Source: Rhodeus uyekii
Lineage: Eukaryota > Chordata > Actinopteri > Cypriniformes > Acheilognathidae
Assembly (NCBI GenBank): GCA_037043235.1
Contig: JAWRVZ010000479.1
Coordinates: 15,001 to 79,000, forward strand
Length of the DNA: 64,000 bases
Direction of reading: 5' to 3'
Shown: positions 24,313 to 35,104 of the stretch, one piece after another
Layout of the letters: every line of letters starts with the position of its first letter
Numbering within the stretch: the first letter of the stretch is position 1
Program-made: the position numbers and the translations under genes
The notes under the pieces: model-generated
What the model was told of the DNA's origin: nothing
What the model saw: only the letters and a program-made list of their open reading frames with translations
Databases searched by the model: none

Positions 24313-25063
24313 TGTCACCCCTAAGTCCTGTCTGGTGTGTCTTCTTTGTCACTTCCTGTCAGTAAGGTCTTTGGTACACTTCCTACCTGCTTCCTGTCAG
24401 TAAGGTCTTTGGTACACTTCCTGTCTGTCGTCTTATTTGTTCACTTCCTGTCAGTAAGGTCTTTGGTACACTTCCTGTCTGTCGTCTTATTTGTTCACTT
24501 CCTGTCAGTAAGGTCTTTGGTACACTTCCTGTCTGTCGTCTTATTTGTTCACTTCCTGTCAGTAAGGTCATTGGTACACTTCCTGTCTGTCGTGTTATCC
24601 TTTCACTTCCTGTCAGTAAGGTCATTTGGTACACTTCCTGTCTGTCGTGTCATCTGTTCACTTCCTGTCAGTAAGGTCTTTGGTACACTTCCTGTCTGTC
24701 GTGTCATCTGTTCTCTTTCTGTCAGTAAGGTCATTGGTACTCTACCTGTACCCACTTCTGTGCCCTTCTAGGTCTTTCTACACCTTTCTTGTAATCACTT
24801 ATCTTGTCAGTGTTCCCAGGTGTTTCTCATGTCCTTGTCTATAAATACCCTCTTGTGTTTCCTGGTCCTTGTCAGTTGTTGACGTTTTGTTTCACATCTC
24901 CTTGTGTGTGAATGCCGATTGTCTCCAGTGTTCTCCCTCCGTGTTTCAAGGATCTCCAGGTTTTGTACGAATAGTGTGGTTTTTGTTTATATTTATATGT
25001 TTCAGTTTGGAATCTGTTCACCTCGTTATTCTTCCGCATCGCACACGTTCTCCTTGTGTTACA
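24313..25063 (+). mobile_element. Solo LTR (family B) with 5-bp target duplication and amplified U3 repeats
   Basis: It starts TGTCACCCC, ends GTGTTACA and is flanked by ATAAC at 24308-24312 and 25064-25068, a perfect 5-bp duplication. A TATA box (TATAAATACCC) lies near 24839. Upstream of it, 24347-24745 is a tandem array with a 54-bp unit (for example starts at 24441 and 24495) containing CACTTCCTGTCAGTAAGGTC and CACTTCCTGTCTGTCGT. I count 12 exact CACTTCCTGTC motifs. At 751 bp it is the longest family B copy, mostly because of this array. No internal coding sequence remains. Confidence 0.85.
24347..24745 (+). promoter_or_regulatory. Array of ETS-like motifs in the LTR U3 region
   Basis: Each half-unit carries CACTTCCTGT, the reverse complement of ACAGGAAGTG, which fits the known ETS-factor consensus (core GGAA). 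The array lies just upstream of the LTR TATA box, where U3 enhancers sit. Binding and activity are inference. Confidence 0.5.
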
Positions 25064-25080
25064 ATAACAACTTAAAGTTC

Positions 25081-25305
25081 AATCATTAATCAGAGATTAG
25101 GGCCAGTACCATTAATTAAGGAAGCCAAATGCTTGATATTATCGTAATAGTATTTTTATCCAGCCTCGTATAGTTATTAATATAACTATAACAAATTGAA
25201 AAGAGCTGAAGCAGGAATCAGAGGTTATGGCCAGTATCATTAAGACAACGCCAACCTTGCTTGCTATTATCTCAATAATATTTTTATCTAGCCCCCTATA
25301 CTGAA
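25081..25305 (+). repeat. Two-copy tandem repeat of about 126 bp
   Basis: Two diverged units share AATCAGAG, GGCCAGTA, CATTAA and TATTTTTATC blocks in the same order, the second ending CCCCCTATA. A third partial unit lies before the LTR at 24235. Confidence 0.55.
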
Positions 25306-27068
25306 TGTGACGGTATAACAACTTAACTAACAATGAATGCAACATAATTTACTAGAGTTAATAATTTAAGAACAAGTCAGAATAAATTCAAATGTAACAG
25401 TTTATTATTAGTCAGATAAACGTTTTATGCCAATTACATAACTCAAAGATAATAGAGTAAAAGATGCATACCTGATCTTAGAAAAATACATAATGCAGAG
25501 TGTCTCAACATTACAGGCTGATCTGACTACAAATCGCCCTGAGTCTCAAAACATTTCTTTAAATACTCAAACCAAGAATGGAGAATCCTTCTATCAAATG
25601 GAAACATGAGCTAACAATATTTGGATTAATCAAGGTCTCAGACCTGGATAGTTTACACCCACTGAGGACAGAAGGTAATTTGCATGAACGACCCACCACA
25701 GTAATCAAATCATCTCTAAACTCTTCAACCTTTATCACCTTTTGGTTTAATTCTGTGGGAAAGAGATCTTTGTACCAGTCACAACATGCATAGTGTTGAA
25801 TGCTAATTGTTCATATTAAACCATATAGATTTTGGGGTGATTTTCAGGTCAGCTCAACATGAGGAGAGGAGAAATGGGGGAAGAGGGTGTGAAGGGAAGA
25901 TTCTCAGTGTCTCGGATGGGGATGCTAATTTTGCAAGAGAGAGTTTGAATGTTAATTTTACAGAACCGTCCTGTTTTCTCAGAGAGTTGCCCTTCTCTAA
26001 TCCAGACGCCTCGTGTTTCCCATTGTATTTCAACTCGCCTGTCGCGTCATCAATCACCTCGTTAGTCTTGTCAGCTGTGTCTAATTCCTTCATTCCTTCC
26101 TTGTGTATTTAAACCCCATGTTTCGTTCAGTTCGACTTGTCAGTACTATGGTGTTTGTCTCCTGGTTGCGGCACAAATTAATTTCGGAGTTAATTCCCCT
26201 TCTTGGTCTAAAACAGGCTTGAGGAAGCCCATGTTCTTCATTACTACTGGCTGCATTCTTGCAAAAACACACAGCAGCGCTAGATCCTTTAACCAGAGCT
26301 GCTGTTTAATGGATGTTTGATGTTTTCAAGTTGTAAGTTGTAGAGCTGGGAAACAAGTTTAGGTTATGACTCTCCAGTGGGACCGTGGCAGGCAGGAGAG
26401 AGTCATTATCAGGTGGTGAGTGAAATACAGTTATATTCTCTCACATCGACTTTGAATGAGTCTCACTGTGAAGTTTAGCTGAGCGACTCGCTTCATTTCA
26501 GACTCTTACTGTAGTACATTTGCGCCTAGGCTATAGCGGCGCCCGGAGACTGCGATATGGAAATGGGTTTGAGGATGTCGGGAGTGGTTTTGACAGTGAA
26601 AAGGAGCAGTTTGGCGGTTAGCTGATAGGCTCCGGAGAGGACCGGTCCCTGAGCCATAAGGAAAGTGGCAGAGCTTGGAGCGGTTGCCTGGAGATGGGAG
26701 GAGGAGAGAACAGCTTTAAGGAGGTGTGTGTGGGTCCGCAGGCGCTTTGAGCTCAGATTAGCTGCTGATGCTGTGCTCCTCCAAGGAATTTTAGGTCATG
26801 AAAGTGTGAGACAAAGATGCAAGCACAAGGGATGCTGTGCTTTAAGGGGTAAAATGTCACATGGCGCCTTCTGCAGGGTTGGACTCCCAGCTCATCAAGG
26901 TGTTAAATTGAGTCTGACAGGGCAGTTCAAGCATAGTATATTTCACATTAGCATATTTCAATAATGTACCTCTGTGATGCTGACCTTCATATCTGCGTAA
27001 GTGTACTTGTGCGTAAGTGTTATAAAAGGCGTGATGACATGTTTTTGGCGGTTAGCTTTCCTGTGAGT
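25306..27068. other. Gene-free stretch, possible decayed LTR pieces
   Basis: About 26030-26190 has a TATTTAAACCCC box and a CT-rich lead typical of fish LTRs, but no ends. About 26500-26760 is GC-richer without a recognised exon. No real gene is supported. Confidence 0.35.
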
Positions 27069-27215
27069 TAAACAGTAGAGGTGGCGCTTGCAACGCCAAG
27101 GTCATGGGTTCGATTCCCAGGGAAAGCAAGAACTGATTAGAATGTGTTTCTTGAATGCAATGCAAGTTGCTTTGGGTAAGGGCGTCTGATAAATGCATAA
27201 ATAAATAAATAAAAC
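27069..27215 (+). mobile_element. tRNA-derived SINE, nearly full length
   Basis: Best-preserved head in the window: AACAGTAGAG (A-box end), a perfect anticodon arm with stem TGGCG (27082-27086), 7-nt loop CTTGCAA and stem CGCCA (27094-27098), then B box GGTTCGATTCC, body, GCTTTGGGTAAGGGCGTCTG tail and an AAAT-type 3' end. The loop would give anticodon TGC, suggesting a tRNA-Ala-like ancestor. Confidence 0.75.
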
Positions 27216-27628
27216 AAATGACCATTCACAGAGATTTTTCACTTTGTTTTAATTTGAACAAAAATGTGTGTATTTTCTGTGTATTTTATTGTGATTCAGA
27301 TAATAATGATACATTTGACTCCTAATAGGCCTTTTACGAGAGAGTCATAACATTATGAGATTGAAATCAGAAGGAAAGTGAAATCAAAGTTATGTGGTGG
27401 ATCAGAAAAAACCTTAAAATATAATTTTAAACTTTTTCTTTTAATGTGATTATGAAACAGTCACCATTTTCTGAATACAGTTCCCAATAAGAAAAAAATA
27501 TTTTTATATTAATGCAAGAGTTTTGCAGTTGCTCAAGACAATACTACTAGTAAACTGTATTTATTTGATTATCTTTGTTAATTATGTAGCTTATAATACA
27601 TGCTAAAATGTGTACCTATATGACATAA
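27216..27628. other. Gene-free AT-rich stretch
   Basis: No element recognised. Confidence 0.45.
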
Positions 27629-28103
27629 ACTACCATTCAAAAGTTTGGTGTCAGAAAAAACTTGTTTGGTTTGATTAAAACGAACCCTGGTGCGATTCAT
27701 TTGATTAAGTGTGAATGCTGCCATCCGAACCCTGGATCAAGGTCTAGTTCTGCTTCCAAACCATCTCTGGTGCAGTTCCAATAAAATCGCAACACAGACC
27801 AAAGACATGTTAACCAACCAAAAACAGGACATGATGTCACAAGATGCGAACCTAAAAAGGACAGAATGTACAAACAATTGAACCAAGCAAATGTGAACAC
27901 ATCCTTATGTAGAAAAGCTGCATTAATTTGACCAAAAGTGACAGTGAAGATATTTTATGATGTTAAAAAAAGATTTCAATTTAAATTAAATGCTGTTATT
28001 TGAACTTTATCAGAATTGAAATTCAGCTTTGATGAATAAATTAATATTTATATATTAAATATTTAATAGGAATAAATTATATTATATTTCACAAGATATA
28101 TTC
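27629..28103 (+). mobile_element. Family M DNA element with a hAT-like insertion
   Basis: It starts CTACCATTCAAAAGTTTGG, the typical end of family M, and continues after about 27905 with family M interior (ATTCAGCTTTGATGAATAAA). Between 27668 and 27900 lies a segment with ACACAGACCAAAGACATG and TTGATTAAAACGAACC, the same repeat as at 18401-18720. The 3' part is cut by the LTR at 28109. Confidence 0.5.
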
Positions 28104-28108
28104 ATATT

Positions 28109-28583
28109 TGTTACCATTAGGCCTGTCCGGTGTGTCAATTGTGCACTTCCTGTCTGTAAGGTTATGGTTACACTTCCTGTGTGTCGTGTCATGTGTCACT
28201 TCCTGTCTGGTGTGTCATGTTGTTTCACGTCCGGGTCTCCTCTGTGTATCCTCTCGTTCCCTCCCTGCGTCTGTCTTGTCATCACTTACCTTGTTATTCT
28301 ACCCAGGTGTTCGTCATTCCCTTGTGTATAAAACCCTCTTGTTTCCCTTTGTTGGTTGTTGATGTTGATTGTTGTAGTGGTTTCTGTCGGTTCTGAGTTT
28401 GTAAGTGTGTGGATGTCTTTCCGAGTTCCCTGAGTTGTTTAGTTCATTTTATGCACAGGTGTGCTTCTTTGAGTTTGTATTTAAAGTGTTTTATTTCTGT
28501 TTTGAATAAAAGTGTGTTTCTGTTTGGATGCCTGCGCTGCCCTGTCGTTCTCTCCATGTTACAGATGTGTCCATCGCGTAACA
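28109..28583 (+). mobile_element. Solo LTR (family B) with 5-bp target duplication
   Basis: It begins TGTTACC and ends GCGTAACA (6-bp terminal inverted repeat), flanked by ATATT at 28104-28108 and 28584-28588. It carries three CACTTCCTGT motifs in U3, a TATA box (TATAAAACCC near 28326) and a polyadenylation signal AATAAA near 28505, giving the expected U3-R-U5 order in 475 bp. Related to 20350, 24313 and 43542. No internal genes adjoin it. Confidence 0.87.
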
Positions 28584-28588
28584 ATATT

Positions 28589-28750
28589 TATGCATTTATC
28601 AGATGCTTTTATCCAAAGCGACTTGCATTGCATTCAAGAAACACATTGATATTCTAATCAGTTCTTGCTTTCCCTGGGAATCAAACCCTTGACCTTGATG
28701 TTGCAACTGCCTCACTCTACTGTTTGAACTACAGGAATGCTGGAGATTAC
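28589..28750 (-). mobile_element. tRNA-derived SINE next to an LTR
   Basis: Minus-strand SINE with complete tail (TTTATCAGATGCTTTTATCC on the plus strand), body, diverged B box (GGGAATCAAACCCTTGACC) and head with TGTTTGAACTACAGGAA. It abuts the LTR target duplication, so the LTR inserted at or beside the SINE tail. Confidence 0.7.
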
Positions 28751-30189
28751 TGTATACATTTATTGTATTAAGTTAAGTTGCCAATGGTTAACACAGCACT
28801 TCTGTTTCTCCACACAGAGCTGTAGAATTGCCGACTCATTTCTCTTCTAGTCAGATTAACATGCATGCTAGTTTGTGAGCTATTAGTATTTTAGAGCACC
28901 ATGTTGATTTCCAGCCATCCGGAACGCCTGACAACGGAGAGCTCAGTGGTTAATTAAGTGATTTTAAGCCGCAAGATGCCAATCAGTGAGTCAGACGTAA
29001 CGATTCATTTGTCAGAGGGAGCATCAGCTGGAGATATTCTCTAGCTTTGACTCGTACACACAATTTTAAAGGATGGAGAACCTTTTGCGGGTGATGTGTG
29101 TAGGAACACCGACTCTTCTTTTACAGTGCTGTTTTCTTTCGTTTGCCAATAATGCTCAACGTTATAGAGAATTGTCAGATGAATCTTGACATTGTCATCC
29201 TGGAATATGGCCATGATGTGTCTTCATACATGGTTGTTTAAGAAATGAAAAGCTACACAATCCATAATTGAGGGTTAGAAGATCTCTTGCCAAATATATG
29301 ACATGCTAGTAATCACTGGAATAATGATCCAGTCATTTACTCTTAAGCATTTGCCAAATTAAATTTAAACAGCAAAAAAAAAATTGTTTTCATGATTTTG
29401 GCCAGGCAGTGTGTGTGTGTATACACGCTTTATATATATATATATAAAATACTTGTGTATCCTTAGCAAGTCATAAAGTTTTCTTTTTGTTTTACAGCAC
29501 ATAATAGTGGCTTTTCTTATTGAAACGGGTTTGTCATACCCTTTTTCTTTAAATAGTCATTGTAAGAAAGAAAACAGATTTTTTCTTTTAAAGTTTATTT
29601 TATTTAGAAGTTTTCATGATGCATAATTATTATTTAAGCTTGAGTTTAGGTGACCTTGAAGGTAGAATTTTGATTTAATTAAGCTTTTTAAATTGCAAAT
29701 TACATTTTCTTTTCATGGTTTGCTTCATGAAGAATCAGTAAATGTGAAGACTGTTGTATTATTGTAGGTTTAATTAGACTGTCCTCACCTGTCAGGTCTG
29801 CTCTCCTCACGGTGGGCCGCTTCTCACTCTCATGCAAACCGATAACGGTGCAGATGATTACAGGTTCCATAGCTTACGTTAATGCTCTTGCATCTCTCAC
29901 TCTTGGATCTTCTCTGTCTGTCTTTTTCTCGCTGCTCTCCTGCTGTGATTGTGTATTCATAAGCACAGCTCTCCGTTCATTCGTAATAACACGCTGATCC
30001 AAACAGATCAGGAAAAAACGGGCAGAGTGCAAGAAAAACAGCTGTTATGTTACTTACACTCAAAATCCAAATGTCAACAAACAAACAAAGCGTGTATTCA
30101 AAGATTTCAACCTATCAGTTGAAACTTTCACAGTTTGAGGTTTCATTTACTGTATGATATAAGATTGATTTAAAGGGATTTTTTTAGTA
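28751..30189. other. Gene-free stretch
   Basis: Contains a small TG/TA run at 29410-29445. No gene or element recognised. Confidence 0.45.
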
Positions 30190-30440
30190 TAAAGTTTGGC
30201 CTAGACGGAATTTGCGATTTGTCTTTTCTTCCTCTTTATGACGTATATCCAAGTAAAACAGGCGGGACTTTATTTATTTATTTTTTTTGAAAAAATACTG
30301 AGAAGTTTTGATTTCATGGTGACTTTAAGTGTCAAGCAGTTTTGTGTCAGAAGTCCCAATAAAAATAGACACAAATGAGGCGGCTGACAGTTTGGGATAT
30401 TATACTGTAGATCATTTAATTTCAGAAGAATTGATACGTT
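30190..30440 (+). repeat. Dispersed repeat, copy 2 (paired with 7130-7500)
   Basis: Contains ATGACGTATATCC, TTTGATTTCATGGTGACTTT and GGGATATTATACTGTAGATC in the same order as the copy at 7130. Confidence 0.55.
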
Positions 30441-31317
30441 TTAATTGTTGAGTTAATCTTTTGCAAGTTTGTAGCAGGAAGCAAGAGTGAGAGGAAGCTC
30501 TTTTGATTGAAGATTATGAGGAAACGTTAATTTAAAAAAATGATGTGCATTGATAAATCACTTATAATGAGTGGTGAAATATTGCATAAAATATATAATG
30601 CACTTTTTTATGCTGACTTTATTTAATCATTATAATTTCTGTCAAGTTATACCATCTTTGAGCGAGTGTCACAGCATGATGTGTCAATGATAATGAACAA
30701 AGAAAAATGAGTGTAAACGAGCTTTGTTGATTATTAGCTATTAGAGCGAATACGAAAGATTCTTACAAATTCACTTCAGTTCGTTGTGCATGTCGCTGTA
30801 TCAGCTTGTACAATCATAGCCCCTTGGCGGGGTGTGTGTTGTTTTGTCCTGGGTAATTGAAATTGTGTTCCTGAGTTGGGTGGTTTCGGATAAAAATCCC
30901 CCTTAGAATCAACACCGTCATCGCCACCTTTCACCACGCTATAGCGACGGCCCTGTTTAAATGCATAACATTAGCCAAGTGGTTATGTTACAGCTCAGAT
31001 TTGACAAAATATATGCAAATTGAGTAATTAAACTCGCAAATGTTGTGTTAATAAGTTAAGCGCTCTGATTGGCCGTTTGGAGGCCCCAGGGGGTCCTGCC
31101 TTCATTGTATCAGAAACCTTCCGGTGCTTCACACGCACAGCTGGACTGGAGCTGAAGGTACAGGCAGAACCCTGGAGCTCTGGGCTAAATGTATTAAAAA
31201 CATGCGTGACCTGAAATATGAAATGTCATTTCTGAACCATTAGTGGTACCAAATTGAACTGAAAAACTGGATTTGTTCAGCTGAAAAAGAAAGTGTGAGT
31301 GTAATTCTCACTGCCAC
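30441..31317. other. Gene-free stretch
   Basis: No gene recognised; about 30800-31150 is somewhat GC-richer. Confidence 0.4.
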
Positions 31318-31790
31318 AGTGCTAGAATGCTCTTGGAGTGCTATGCGGTTGCTAAGGTGTTCTTTCTAGTTCTTTTTGGCATGTTATGTTGTTGTTAGGG
31401 TTTTCCGAGCGTTTCTTTAGCACTTTTCTATAAGATTTCTATAGGGCTGCTAATGTGTTCTGGGTGTTTATATTTTTTTGCATGTTGCTATTGGGTTGTT
31501 AGAGTGTTCTGACTGTTTTTTAGCATGTTGCGATGCATTTGCAAAGGTTGTCTGAATGTTTTTATGTTGTTGTTAGTATGTTCACTTTTCTAGGGTATTT
31601 CTAGGCCTTTGCTATGCTGATACTGAAGTTTTTTTTAAGTGTTTTTTAACATGTTGCATTGTGGTTGCTAAGGTTACTTTAGTGGGGTTTTTGAACGTTG
31701 TTATGCTGTTTTTTCAGTACTTTAAGCATGTTGCTGGGGTGTTCTTGCTGGTTGTCAGGGTGTTGCTATGTGGTTGTCATGGTGAATATT
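31318..31790 (+). repeat. GTTGCTA-type minisatellite block
   Basis: Highly degenerate tandem units built on GCTATGCGGTTGCTAAGGTG, TTTTTAGCATGTTGC and GGGTGTTCTT. Unit length varies at about 40-60 bp. Confidence 0.7.
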
Positions 31791-33240
31791 GAATATTTTG
31801 CTCATTGCTACACAGACGCATCTATAGCCAGATTTTTGTTTTGTTTTTTGTTGCTGGTCATCTGACAGGTGAAAAAAAAAAGTGTATATATACTTTTTGT
31901 TAACACTGAGGAATGACAATTAGAGCATTTCTCCTCCAGAAATTTCATAATTTAAGCACTATCATTTTTGTTGGTGTTTAAAAAGCAGAGTCTGTTCTTT
32001 CGTTTGATACACCTTCAGATATTCAGTCAACAAATTATCCTGGAGTCATGAAACTTTTGCGAACATGATAAAATGCGGGCAACTTTTAACACTAGAGTGA
32101 CATCATTGCATAGAGTTTGTCTGCAGTTGTTAACGTGTGTTAAATTGACTGTGAAAAAAAGTAATTGCAACTTCTTGATTGTTGTTAATTCATAATGCAT
32201 TTAACACCTTCATTTAATTTTTTTTAAATGTTTGCTTGCATCAGGTGATATCGCTCTTATTATCACTGCAATTCGTTGTCAAGTGTGTAACATCTGTCAG
32301 AATGTCTCACCTTTTGAATCAAACTTGATATCTTGAAACTTCCGTTTGCTTAATTAGTCTGCCAGCACCTTTCTCTCTCCTTCCATCTTTCTTGCTCTCT
32401 CTTCTCCCAGCTCTGTCGCTCTTATTCTACAGTATGTATGAGTATTTGTCTCATTGGTCTTTCAGCAGAGCTCATTTCATCGTTCAATATTGTGTTTTGA
32501 TGGAAAATCACAGTTGTTGTCTCTGTGACGCGCTGGAGGGATATTGCAAGCCCTTTACACAGCGGCGGAAATGTATTTTTCTCACTTTGGAATGACATTA
32601 TTTTGACATTGTCATCCTGATCTTCACTCTTTTTCTGATGGCTGATTATGATGATTTGCTGTCGACAGTGAAAGGCAAAGTGCTATCTTGTCTTATCTTT
32701 TGATGGCAACTGGGTTGGGTTTGGGAATAGGACAAACTGACATAAAGGACCATTGTCGGGAAAGGTCTCAGATGGTCTGATGGATGTCGCACGCTGTAAT
32801 TACAAAGGCATTTTTAAAATAACAAGCTTCAGTGTGATGGGCTCCAAAACTGAACGATATGGACAGAACATAACTGAGATATTTTTCTAAATAACTTTTT
32901 CTGTTTCTCATAAAAGAAAGTGAGGGTGAGTAAGGAAGGAATAAATGACCTCAGGCTGTTGAATTATTAGAAAAATAATGCAAATCCGAAGTGTTAATGC
33001 CATCTCTGCTGTGCATTATTTTTAAATAATTCAACGGCATGGAGTCAATTATTCTGCTTATACTATAGTTAAAACTCCTAAAAACATTGTTTAGATGATG
33101 TATTTTGAGACATTTGTCAGGTTTTTGTCCTTAAAAGCTTCTTGTATGGATCTTCCTAATATCCCAAGCCTCCATTGCTAATTTCAAAACGTTCTTTTTG
33201 TGCTAGTAATTGAGACTTGAGACATTGATAATAGACTAAT
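31791..33240. other. Gene-free stretch
   Basis: No exon or element recognised. GATGGAAAATCACAG with GTCTCTGTGAC and CCCTTTA occurs at 32500-32560 and again at 33600-33660, a diverged local duplication. Confidence 0.4.
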
Positions 33241-33247
33241 GCAGTTA

Positions 33248-33278
33248 TGAGAGAGAGAGAGAGAGAGAGAGAGACACC

Positions 33279-33316
<38 letters not shown>

Positions 33317-33342
33317 GAAAGAGAGAGAGAGAGAGAGACACC

Positions 33343-33377
<35 letters not shown>
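33248..33377 (+). repeat. GA microsatellite with CACCGAAA interruptions
   Basis: A GA tract is broken three times by GACACCGAAAGA, so part of the tract has been copied as a larger unit. Confidence 0.9.
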
Positions 33378-33381
<4 letters not shown>

Positions 33382-33824
33382 ATTAAGTATTTGTGAATTA
33401 CCGGCGTCTCTGTGTCTCTCAACCGTGTTCGGCAGCAGCGTATTACACGTAATTTTATGACAGAAAACATAATTTGTGGTTTTTATCCTATTACTTGCTA
33501 TAGTTATTGTCGCTGTGGGTTTTGATTCGTTTGTTGTTGCTGGCTGGAAGGACCGTTGAAATCATTAGTTGAAGTGATATGGAACTGTAATGTGTTCTGA
33601 TGGAAAATCACAGTGTTGTTGTCTCTGTGACACACTGGAGGGACATCACAAGCCCTTTAAAGTACCGCATTTATCTGTGCGCTTAGCTAAAAAAAATTGC
33701 ACATCTTAGAATTTTCGTCAACCAATCAAATTCAAGCATTCAACAGCGTCATAGTATAAATTATGACAATTTACTATCACTTTTTTAAAACTATCATTGT
33801 TGTTAATTCTTTAACACATTTCTA

Positions 33825-33888
33825 GGGTTCAGGTTGCTAGGGTGGTGCAATGTAGTTAAGTGTTTTTTAGCATATTGCTATTGTCCTA
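33825..33888 (+). repeat. GTTGCTA-type minisatellite, left part
   Basis: GGTTGCTAGGGTGGTGC and related units. The array resumes at about 35105 beyond inserted DNA. Confidence 0.5.
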
Positions 33889-34149
33889 CTCGACCTACTC
33901 TGGGTGAAATTCGAACCGGCGTAGGAGACAGACGGGCTTACTAACATGCACGATAAAGAACGTGAATGATAAAGAAGCGCGGCTTTTGAGGCCAAAGGAG
34001 GGAGTTTTACACACACATCTCTGACTGGCCTGATACACTCACCACCCTAAACCTCACTCCCATCTGGGTCACGGCACCAAATATAACCGGTCCTACTGGA
34101 CCCGCTCCAAACGTGAATCGAACAGGCATCTCCGAACTAGGTTTACTGG
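33889..34149 (-). repeat. Unidentified repeat with a tRNA-like B box, split by a hAT
   Basis: On the minus strand CCTGTTCGATTCACG (near 34115) resembles a tRNA B box, and the sequence beyond the hAT continues with CCAGTAAGAGCTGTACCAGT. This may be a tRNA-derived SINE interrupted at the hAT target site. The family is not recognised. Confidence 0.3.
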
Positions 34150-34325
34150 CAGTGCCGGCCCGAAGGGTTGTGGGGCCCTAGGCGAGATAAAAAAATTGAG
34201 CCCACTGGTGTAAAAACAGCGAGAAGAGAGCACAAAAAATACAATTTCAATATTTAAGTGTATACATTTTTATTACCTGTAACAAACAGATTTAAATAAG
34301 TTTGCAAGTGTGATTCGGACATGAC

Positions 34326-34406
34326 ACAGTTGTGGCTGAGAGGTTACGGCGACGAACTACAGGTCCATTGGGGATTCTCCGCGCAGGTTCGAATACTGCC
34401 GACAAC
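34326..34406 (+). pseudogene. tRNA-Ser-like pseudogene or SINE head
   Basis: TGGCTGAGAGGTTACGGCGA, then TCCATTGGGG, CCGCGCAGGTTCGAATACTG and CCGAC follow the order of vertebrate tRNA-Ser (D arm, long variable arm, T arm). The anticodon loop is altered (CTACAGG) and the acceptor arms do not pair fully, so it is not a working tRNA. It lies inside the hAT at 34150. Confidence 0.65.
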
Positions 34407-34440
34407 AACAATTTTGCAATTTAATGGGGTGTTTTTGGAG

Positions 34441-34552
34441 GGCTTGGAACGGATTAGACATTTTACATGTAAAATGTGTTCCAAGATACGAAAAACTCAT
34501 TATACGAAGTCCGCCTCAGAACGGATTAATTTCGTATCTCGAGGTACCACTG
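34441..34552 (-). mobile_element. Tigger-like terminal fragment
   Basis: On the minus strand it begins CAGTGGTACCTCGAGATACG, a typical Tigger end, with TA at 34553-34554. The opposite terminus is absent. Confidence 0.6.
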
Positions 34553-35104
34553 TACCTCGATCAAAATAGCAACCAGACTTATGACGTTATATAACTTTAG
34601 ACTTATTTAAGACACTTTCTCGAGTATATATCGAAAGGAATTTACAGAGATATGTGGCTAAGTGGAATATGTGGAATCTGTACTAGGAATACGTTACGAC
34701 ATTCTAGTTCATCCAATAGCCTATTGCGGGAGGTGTTATGCTAAATAGAGTGTGATGTTTCTAATCTTTTTTCCGCTTTTATTTAGACAGTTTTTTTTAT
34801 TTTTATTATTATCGTTTTCAGCTATTTGTCATGTATGAATTATTCAGAGATATTCTTTTAATAAAATGTGTTTTATATTTTGCTCACCGTCATTGTGAAT
34901 TGTATCGTGTTTAATGGGGTCTGTGCACTACAAAAATGTCATAATTGACACATAATCACTCATACTGTGTGTGGATGTTTGAAAAAATAAAACTTCTAAA
35001 AATGCGAGACATCATGTGCGGGTCGCGGGGCCCCCAATTCAAAGAGGGGCCCCAGGTGACCGCCTGTATCGCCTGTTGGACGGGCCGGCCCTGTTTACTG
35101 GTAC

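Larger units (their letters stand above)
34150..35093. mobile_element. hAT-type non-autonomous transposon, 944 bp
   Basis: It starts CAGTGCCGGCCCG, ends CGGGCCGGCCCTG (inverted with one mismatch), and is flanked by TTTACTGG at 34142-34149 and 35094-35101, a perfect 8-bp duplication diagnostic of hAT. No transposase is present. It contains a tRNA-Ser-like sequence and a Tigger end. Confidence 0.88.

Noticed and set aside
24337..24771. Open frame of VHFLSV-type repeats, and the look of a CRISPR-like array
   Set aside because: It is the 54-bp tandem repeat in an LTR. Units are contiguous and nearly identical with no variable spacers, and the genome is a vertebrate.
33156..33470. Leu-Ser repeat frame
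   Set aside because: Translation of the GA microsatellite.
34326..34406. Functional tRNA-Ser gene
   Set aside because: The anticodon loop and acceptor pairing are damaged, and it sits inside a hAT element.
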